DNA from: Paramyrothecium sp. XJ0827
Taxonomy: Eukaryota > Ascomycota > Sordariomycetes > Hypocreales > Stachybotryaceae
Assembly: GCA_020881915.1 (NCBI GenBank)
Contig: JAJFPB010000009.1
Location: 3,038,001 to 3,102,000 of the forward strand
DNA: 64,000 bases
Direction of reading: 5' to 3'
In this document: positions 56,601-64,000 of the stretch, one piece after another
Numbering within the stretch: position 1 is the stretch's first letter
How the letters are laid out: the number at the start of each line of letters is the position of its first letter
Notes under the pieces: model-generated
Told to the model about the DNA's origin: nothing
What the model saw: only the letters and a program-made list of their open reading frames with translations
Databases searched by the model: none
Made by a program: the position numbers and the translations under genes

Positions 56601-57921
56601 AGCGCTCGAGCTGGCCGAGAAGACACTTGTTAAGAAAAAGCAGCTCTTCGGCGAGAAGAGTGCCGAAGCATTGACCACGTCAGACCTTCTGGCCACCATC
56701 AAGGGCCATTGCGGAAGACATCAGGACGCCGCTGAAATCTTCCACCAGAACCTCGAGGCTAGGAAAGCACTCTTCCCTCTGGATCATGTTGATACTCTCC
56801 GGAGCGCAGCCAATCTCGCCCTGCAGTATTGGGAGCTGGGCAGGTTTGTTGAGGCAGAAGATCTCGCCCGGCGAACCCTCGCAACTCGCCAGATGGTACT
56901 AGGGGAAGAGCATCCGGAGACACTGGAGATTGCGGGCACATTGGGCTACATCCTCGAAATCCAGGGCAAGTACAGAGAAGCAGAAGCATTAAAACGTAAC
57001 ATGCTGGCTATCCGCGAACACGTCTACGGCGAAGACCATCCCGACACGGCGGACAGCTGTCACGACGTGGGTTGGATACTGCACCAACAAGGCCAATACG
57101 AAGATGCCGAACCATTCTACGAGCGCGCTCTACAGGCCAAGACCAAGCTACTAGGAGAAAAACACCCGAAGACTCTCACCACGTTATGCAACTACCCAGT
57201 GTTCCACTGTGACAAAGGTGAATACGACAAAGCCGAAGACAAATACAAGCGACTCATCAGCGTATTCAAGCACGTTCAGGGCGAAATGCACCCCCAGACA
57301 CTCGACGCCACCGGCGGCCTCGCAGTCGTCCTCCGCCACCAGGACAAGCTCGAAGAAGCCATACAAGCCGCACGGACATCCATCGACGGCCGAAACATCG
57401 TCCTGGGGCCCGACCATCCTTGGACACTCCCACCCGTGAGCCACTGGGGTTACATACTTACGCTGCAAGGCGATCATGTCCGAGGCGAAGCTGTAATTCG
57501 TAAAGCGCTCGCCGGCCTCGAAGCCGCCAATGGCCCTGAAAACACAAACGTCCTGACTTCCCTGATATTCCTGTCTAAGAACCTGTTGCGTCAATCTACC
57601 TCCCCGGACGACCCGAAACTTGAAGAGGCGGAAGCGCTAGCCAAGCGCGCACTCGAGTCTCGCCAGAAGCTGCTTGGCGAGCAACATCCGTATACGTATA
57701 AAGCGATGCATCATCTGGGACGGGTGCTCATGAAGAGGGGCAAGTATGAGGAGGCGGTGGGACTGAGTACGATGGCATTGGGAGGAATGCGAAGAGCACT
57801 AGGTACTGAGCATCCAGATGTGAGTATTTGCGATGAGCAGCTGAGGGAAATGGAGGATATAGTAAGAAAAAGTGATGGCTCAAAGGCAGAGGAAGGGATA
57901 ATTGAAGTTATTGATATTTAA
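53689..57921 (+). CDS. NLR-type receptor: alpha/beta hydrolase (SesB-like) - NB-ARC - TPR
   Basis: Seven exons are proposed: 53689..53733, 53796..54314, 54363..54413, 54460..54762, 54827..55010, 55071..55248 and 55305..57921, giving 1298 residues. The N-terminal hydrolase has IVFVHGLGGHP, the nucleophile AHSLGG (Ser about 197) and MFFGTPHRGS. NB-ARC has the P-loop GLGGIGKT near 422-429, whose second last glycine codon is split by an intron, then HWLLLVDNVD and the MHRLVQLSMRKWL end. From about residue 800 there are roughly eleven TPR units of the 42-residue type, each with LGEEHPETL-like turns. The exon at 55071 has a TAGTAG double acceptor, so a one-residue variant is possible. In fungi this architecture (SesB-type) is linked to heterokaryon incompatibility and non-self sensing. 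The frame appears intact. Confidence 0.88.
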
Positions 57922-59549
57922 AGGGGGTTTACCAAGAAATGTTAAGTTAAAGACTAATACACCAAAAGTCTTTGAATGAATGATTAAATTATTTGTTTTC
58001 TAAGTCATATCATTATTATTGTAGAGACATCTACCGCCCTGATACGTATTTCGGGTACTCATAGAAGAACATAGGTAGGGTTGAATCATATGATATGGAG
58101 TGGTAACATCTAGAGCCTTCATTACATAGTGCAGGCAATGATAAAAGTATCACCAATGCATTACACGACTAAGTACTTGAGTTTCTTGGAATACCTATTT
58201 AAGTGACTCAGTGGCTTCTTATAACAAAATTGCCTACGAGGCTCTGTCCAACCAACTTCACAGCTACAGCTATGGCGATACTTACGCCCGGGTCAATACC
58301 TACTAAATTTACGAGCAGGCTGGCCATGAAAGTTATTCACTATCAGCAAAGTCATACTGGGTCCTCCAGTAGGGTGGGTCATCTGCCGAATTTGCATAAG
58401 ACTGAGGATGCTCCGGCGGAAGACCGGGATGCCGCCATGTGACTAAGTGCCATTCTCTACTCTGTACAGGATAGTTGATTCGCTAAGAGGCATTGATGAT
58501 AGAATCGACTGGCCAAGTAGACCCTTGCTCTCAATTAATTTCCAGCAGATTGGTAATAATTTGGCATCCCACAGAGGTATTTATGGGGCGAAGTGGCAAG
58601 CGCAGGCAATTTAATCCCCCCCCCATATCCTCGCAAGCCTCGCTTGTGGATTGCTTACCTCGTGGCAGTTTCACCTTAAGCCCGATCAGGAAGAGTGAAA
58701 CGCTTCGAATTTTCGCCTTCCCCTTTTGGACCTGGAGCATCGGCGCATCGACTTGACCATCATTTTAATCTGAGATGGATCTTACAGCATAAATCTCATG
58801 GGTTTGTGTCTTCGCAATTGCACAATTCGGGAGTATGTGGAGCCTAGAGGCGGATCTTTAAGCAGAGGTCGCGAGTATTAGAACTCAATTGTGTCGAACT
58901 GCGAGGTAGTTTATCAGGACTAAATATAAAACTCGAGCTTGCAGCATTTTAAAGTAATTACGCCTTGTCAAGCCTTGGGTGGTAAAAAGGAGGTGCTGGA
59001 TATGGACGGAAACAAGCTCTCCGAGGGTGGAGTTAGCGTAAAAACGAGATTTGAAAACAAAATCCCTGTCTCATCAATCCTTTGAGGCTCCCTCGCTTAC
59101 CGGCAGCACCTTGAATTTCCAGGGATCCAAATGAACGGTGGTGGGTACAGGAGAGATCTTGGCAAATAAGGATCCTACGGACTCCTACTTTTCAAGCTCC
59201 TGGCGGTATTTCATTTGCCGTATCTGCGGCCCGCCAGTTACGATGAACGGAGTGGCGTATGATTGAACCCGTAAAGCTCTCCAGGGGATGTTCTCATATA
59301 TAAGGATCGATCCCGCATTTCGGATCGTTTTGTTTTCGCTCCCCACATAACTCATTTTTTCATTCATTCATTCATCCATCCATTCATTCAATTCGTTCCT
59401 TCATCAACTAGAAAGCTAAGCTGCCATTCATTACAGTATTTGCGATTGATTGCATTTCATTCTTTCACTGGTTCGCAAGTCGATCAGAGTCTCTCGTTCA
59501 AACCTGCCAGACCCCCATTTACATTCTGCAAACCGATAACAACATCATT
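57922..59549. other. Long intergenic region and LPMO promoter
   Basis: I see no gene in these 1628 bp. The right end is the LPMO promoter and leader: a TATATAAGG box lies at about 59296, followed by a pyrimidine-rich leader with a TTCA tetranucleotide run. The rest holds short open frames only. Confidence 0.55.
59359..59391 (+). repeat. TTCA/TCCA tetranucleotide microsatellite
   Basis: About eight consecutive four-base units of the form TTCA or TCCA lie about 60 bp after the TATA-like box, probably inside the 5' leader of the LPMO transcript. Confidence 0.85.
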
Positions 59550-60600
59550 ATGCCTTCCATCATGAACCAGGCTACTTTCCTGCTCGCCGCCCTCGCGGCC
59601 GCCCCGGTCCTGGTTTCGGCCCACGGACACGTCGTCTCCATTAACGTGAACGGCCAAGCCGTCGCGGGCTTCGAACCTGGCAACCCTAATGCTGCCAGCG
59701 TAGGCTGGAAGACTACTGTCCAGGACAATGGTTTCGTCGCGGGCAGCGCTGTTAACTCACCTGACATTATCTGCCACCGAGGTGCTACCAACGCCGGCAA
59801 GACGGCCAAGGTCGCTGCTGGCGACTCCATCTCGATTAAATGGGATACCTGGTAAATCTCGCATTATCTAAAATCACTCAATCCCTAATCTATGCTAACT
59901 ATAGCCAAGGCCCGCTTCCCACGTCGGCCCTATTATCGACTATTTGGCACCCTGCAATGGCGACTGCAGTAAGGTCGATAAGACATCACTTGAGTTCTTT
60001 AAGATTAAGGAGGGAGGCCTTCTTAATGGTGCCAGTGCCCCAGGACAGTGGGTGACTGATAAGTTTATTGAAGATGGCTTTACCTGGAGTACCACGATCC
60101 CGCCTTCCCTTGCGCCCGGCAAGTATGTCCTTCGTCACGAAATTATTGCCCTCCACGAGGGCGACCGCCAGAATGGCGCCCAGTTCTACCCTCAATGTAT
60201 CAATATCGAAGTTACTGGTTCTGGCTCATTAAAGCCCGCCGGTGTTAAGGGCACTTCGCTATATAAGTCTTCTGATGCCGGCATCTTCTTCAACGTCTAC
60301 AAGTCCAACTCCGCCTATCCTATCCCTGGACCTGCTCTGAAGCTGAGCGGTGGCAACACGGCTCCTAAGCCTACCTCCGCCCCCAAGCCTTCTTCCTCTG
60401 CTGCCCCGCGTCCTACTACTCTGGTTACTGCTACCACTCGCACCGCCCCTGCTCCCACCAAGCCCGCAACTGGTGGTAACGTTAAGGGTCAGACCTTGTA
60501 CGGTCAGTGCGGTGGCAAGAACTTCCAGGGCCCGACTACTTGCGCTCAGGGTACCTGCACCAAGTTGAATGACTATTACTCCCAGTGCGTCCCTAAATAA
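59550..60600 (+). CDS. AA9 lytic polysaccharide monooxygenase with CBM1
   Basis: Two exons, 59550..59851 and 59910..60600, give 330 residues; the 58 nt intron uses GTAAAT and a CCAAG acceptor that restores [16 protein letters not shown]. The signal peptide ends at SA before HGHVV, so mature residue 1 is the copper-brace histidine (His25 of the precursor). The second histidine is in SHVG, and the axial tyrosine is in [12 protein letters not shown] Pro/Ser/Thr-rich linker from about residue 255 leads to a CBM1 with [16 protein letters not shown] and SQCVPK. The enzyme oxidatively cleaves cellulose or related glucans outside the cell. An alternative start at 59562 would only shorten the signal peptide. 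The gene looks intact and has a clear TATA-like box upstream. Confidence 0.93.
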
Positions 60601-60917
60601 ATAAAGGTATTGTCGGACCAGAGGCCCTGGAGCCAGGTGCAGTGCATACTAAGACTGCGCAGCTCAAAAGTTCAATACGAGCCTCAAATGTATTTAGTGC
60701 AATTTTAGTTAAACAAAAGCCCTGCTGAGCGCCGGAAAGTGCAGGGCAAGGAACAATCAAGCATCTTATAATCCCTGCGATCCAACAGAAGTGTATGCAG
60801 TAGTGTTAATTAGGCTGTTTTTTTTGCCTCTAGTTTTACTCGGGGAGCTCGTGCTTAATTATTAGCGTCAAAGGATGAAAACTTAAATTATAAGGAGACT
60901 TCCTAATAAGTCTCGAA
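60601..60917. other. Intergenic region
   Basis: LPMO 3' region and AT-rich DNA. No gene is seen. Confidence 0.4.
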
Positions 60918-62355
60918 TTGGATGCTGATAACGTGAGGGCTTTCTTGGCAGAAAATTGTCGCCCTGAAGTTCTATCTGTTGACTTGCTGGCTCGCGAAAC
61001 TCATGGCCGTTCACATACAACCAGTGTCTTTTCAGGATACTACCCCGAACGCCCATCGCCTGGGCAAATAAGACTACCAATATCGAATCGGCCCTCGCGG
61101 ATGCCGATTACGATCGATGACCGTTTCCATGGTGTCACTGCCTTGCATATCCCACCTCCATCAGATCACAAGCTAGAGTAAGTGCGAAATATTCGGTACA
61201 CGACACGGGATTGACTCAAGGTAAACGGCATCATTGCCATAAATGGCCTTGGTGGTCATGCCTTCGGATCCTTTAAACAGAGAGGTAGAGTATACATGTG
61301 GATTCGCGACTCACTCCCATATGATCTCTTACTTGCGGATAATCAAAATCCTGGAACCGTTCGAACAATGATTTACGGCTATGATTCTACAGTGAATGGG
61401 AGCAATAGTTTCCAGAATTTCGAAGACCTTGCAATATCTTTCCGTGATTCACTTCTTCCGATCCGATAGTCAGCACCATCAATCCTGCCGTGTCAAAGCC
61501 GATGATGTTCACTGCCCACAGCTTGGGTGATCTTATCCTCAAGCAGGTGCGTAAAATTATCAGCAATTCGCTTCACATAGCTGCTAACTGAATAGATGCT
61601 TATCTTGTTATCCAAGTCGGTGAAGAACGAATGCTTGGATCTACTGAAGTCAGTATATAGTATCGCCTTTTTCGGAGTTCCGCATAAGGGTATGGATATT
61701 GACTCTCTCATACCCATGACTGCCGATGGTCCAAACCGCTCCTTAGTCGAATTCCTAGGCGTCTCGAACTCGCAAAACTTGGCCATATTACACCGAGATT
61801 TCCTACATGCCCTGGGAGAAAAGGACAAACCCGAGATTATTTATTTCTACGAAACCAGAGAATCACCAACAGCCCTGATGGTAGGATGCCCATGCCAGAT
61901 AATGTGAAGAGGCGACTGACTATAGACAGAGTGCTGATGGGACCTGGAAACTGGACGGTCCAAGTACGGCACTAGTAACCAAATCATCGGTCACCTGCGG
62001 ACGGCACTGGGAGGACGGGCTAGATCATAGTTGTGTCATAGATGGCACGCACTCGGCCGTGGTCGAATTCGGTCCCCACGATCATGAGTACACAAAAGCT
62101 TTGCAGCACATTCAGAGTATGGCCAAGAGAGCTGTGGCGGCACCACTACCTCACCTAGACGAATCCGGCAATGCCATGGGACAACTTGATGAGGAAGACC
62201 TAAAATGTCTTCGGGACCTACGACTATCCGATCCCGTTGGTAACAAGCGGCGCATCGAAGTCACCAAGGGGGGACTCTTTCGCAATGCGTCTGACTGGAT
62301 TTTCGAAGACAATGTTTATAAACAATGGTACTACGGCGATCGGGTGGCCAGATGA
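60918..62355 (+). pseudogene. Truncated NLR: alpha/beta-hydrolase front half of a NACHT receptor
   Basis: Fragments in order are DRFHGVTALHIPPPSDHKL (to 61178), IIAINGLGGHAFGSF with MIYGYDSTVNGSNSFQNFEDLA (61230-61440), FTAHSLGDLIL (61510-61548), and SIAFFGVPHKGMDI with ENKSPTA-type text (61596-61907). A last frame at 62059..62355 begins VEFGPHDHEYTKALQHI and ends YKQWYYGDRVAR. This order is that of hydrolase-type fungal NLR N-termini up to the linker just before NACHT. The nucleophile motif reads AHSLGD where AHSLGG is usual. Frame changes near 61200 and 61470, and the end before any P-loop, mark it as a relic. One intron (61549-61595) still has matching ends. Confidence 0.72.
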
Positions 62356-62532
62356 CACGAACGTTACATTCATAAAGCTAGTCTCGTGGATGCTATGCTA
62401 GTTTGTGTATGATAATCGGATCTATGCGGATCATCTCCACCGTTTACCAACAAGGTCGCCGTCGTCCCAGGACCTAAGACGGAGTCGCCAAAGTTTATCA
62501 AGCTTTGGAAACTCTTTGTAAGGTCATGCTTG

Positions 62533-64000
62533 TTAGATCTCAATAATTACAGCAAACGGTTGCTGTGGCTGGCGGAAAATGGCCTCCGATGCCTTCATGC
62601 TCTTTTGGTCTTGTGGCAGATTGTTGAACTCCAAGGCCATGATCAACAGCACAACAATAATGCAGAACTCAAGAGTTGCTAGCCTGCGGCCTGGGATCAT
62701 GTTAGAAGTCGTCGGATGATAAGACAAAAGGAAAACATAACATACCAAAACAGCCGCGCAGACCTCCACCAAATGCGAGAGAGGGGATCGCGTATGCATT
62801 GAATACTTCAATCCCTGTCTCTGCGACCTTAGTAAGCCATCGTTCTGGCTCAAAGATATCCAGCCCCGGCGCCTTGGAGGCTCCGCCAAGAAGAGAAGCG
62901 TAGGTCGCCCTTGCGCCTTCACTACTGGGGCTGTGCTTGGCATTCTCTGTAGGGTACAGATCGTGGTCGATGTGAAAGTTGAGCAGGACCTCGGCGCCTT
63001 TCGGGACGTGGAATCCGTGTATCTGCGTGTCTACCATTGCCTTTCGGACGCTTCCCTTGGCCGTGCCGGCTAGCCTAAATGTCTCCTCGATCACGGCGTC
63101 TAGGTAAGGAATGTCCGTGTCTAGGATTTGCTCTGCCGATGGTTGTGAGACGCCGGGGAAGGAAGCCTTCGAAGAAGCACGCAGATGTGCCTGGGTCTCG
63201 GGGTACTTTTCCATGAATTTACAAAACCACGCCAGTGTGTTCGCAGTTGAATCGTGGCCCTGCGGTTTGAGCCGTTAGTCGGCGTGCGCAGCATGAGAAA
63301 AGATGGGGAGGGGGATGTATACCGCAACAAGCATGAGCAGGATCTCATCCAGAATCTTTTGATCATCGATTGGGTCCAGCAGCGTCTCGCCTGCCTTTTC
63401 GGCCTGCACCATACGCCGACGAAAGACAAGATCCATGATGCATGTATCGGGCGCGTCTTCTTCCCTCGAGCCAGATTGCAGATACTCGGAATAACGATCC
63501 ATAGCGTCCTGAGTGAGCTTCTTGATCTCTGTGGTGACGAGCCTCCGAAACTGCCTGTACCGGGGCTTGAACGTCTCCAACTTCTGGTTCCACACCGGCG
63601 CCATGGTCCTCGCGTTCCTCGCAATGACGTTTTCAATGTATGCCAACTCCGACATGATGAAAGTTTGGGCCGGCGCTTGCTGGCCCCTGGTGGGATCATT
63701 GAGCTGCGCAGCCGTCATTTCTAGCGCGGACGTCGTCGTGCCCAGATGCTTGCCCAGCAGGGAGACCCAGATGATGTCGAGAGTGGCGTTCTTGAGGTCG
63801 TCCACTACGTTGAAGGGCTGCTTCTTGCAGATGCGTGCCCTGAGGCGCCACAGCTCCAGCAGGTCCGCGGCGACCTTGTACACGGCGGGGACGGCCACCT
63901 TTCGAAGGAACTCGGGGCGCATGGCGTCCGACCACAGTCGCTTCTGGGCCTTGAGCGCCGGTGTGGTGAACTGGCTGAGTGTGCCGTGCGGGAACATGGG
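62533..64000 (-). CDS. Cytochrome P450, 5' end beyond right edge
   Basis: Three visible exons on the minus strand, 64000..63323 (open at the edge), 63259..62746 and 62690..62533, give 450 residues. The I-helix motif AGHDSTANT spans the 63 nt intron junction, an EXXR motif is in VIEETFRLAGTAKGSVRKA, and the haem-binding loop FGGGLRGCFG spans the second intron (55 nt, GTATGT donor), placing the cysteine ligand in it. The PERF-like EPERWL precedes it. All key residues are present. The N-terminal membrane anchor should be outside the window; the frame continues upstream of the first ATG at 63997. The substrate is unknown, and I see no link to the left-hand cluster 50 kb away. Confidence 0.88.

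Noticed and set aside
60918..62355. Functional stand-alone alpha/beta hydrolase
   Set aside because: Frame changes near 61200 and 61470 and an altered nucleophile motif argue for a relic.
1..64000. CRISPR arrays, rRNA genes, bacterial operons and tRNA genes
   Set aside because: No regularly spaced repeats or rRNA-like sequence seen, and gene structure is eukaryotic; I did not recognise a tRNA but could not run a covariance search.

Overview
The window is nuclear DNA of a filamentous ascomycete, most likely a sordariomycete. Most introns are 45-80 nt, with GT..AG ends and CTAAC-like branch sites. The gene content is typical of that group: type I fungal fatty acid synthase subunits, a HET protein, NACHT/NB-ARC receptors, a Fot1/pogo-like transposon, a GH18 chitinase, an AA9 LPMO and P450s. 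There is no operon structure. All intron joins were inferred by eye from splice sites, frame and expected protein families.

Region 1 (1-11.3 kb) is the most coherent part and looks like a biosynthetic gene cluster. It holds a FAS beta subunit (partial, minus), a PrpD-type 2-methylcitrate dehydratase homologue (plus), a citrate-synthase homologue (minus) and a FAS alpha subunit (plus). Together these could make a dedicated acyl chain, condense it with oxaloacetate to an alkylcitrate and dehydrate that. This is the chemistry behind alkylitaconates, maleidride-type anhydrides and bislactones. FAS alpha ends just after its ketosynthase and has no visible phosphopantetheinyl transferase domain. 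A complete but decayed Fot1-like transposon (11365-13219) lies 69 bp after its stop.

Region 2 (13.8-23.1 kb) holds a HET-domain protein, an MFS transporter and a full ABCB-type multidrug transporter. The two transporters are divergent and could serve the cluster.

Region 3 (23.4-32.7 kb) is mostly decayed: a P450 pseudogene, a serine carboxypeptidase that has lost its catalytic Ser and His, and tyrosinase, LysM and F-box remnants. One intact ZIP metal transporter sits among them.

Region 4 (32.7-45.5 kb) has a divergent chitin-biology pair (a LysM/CBM18 protein and a very large killer-toxin-like GH18 chitinase), then a kinase-like protein with degenerate motifs and a DUF427 protein.

Region 5 (45.5-64 kb) is rich in self/non-self recognition genes. 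It has a PNP-NACHT receptor whose C-terminus resembles a GIY-YIG (T5orf172/DUF1766) nuclease domain instead of the usual long repeat array, an alpha/beta-hydrolase-NB-ARC-TPR receptor, and the decayed front half of a third hydrolase-type receptor. Interspersed are a broken DUF7029-like surface-protein gene with Pro-Ile-Glu-Thr repeats, an intact AA9 LPMO with CBM1, and a P450 running off the right edge.
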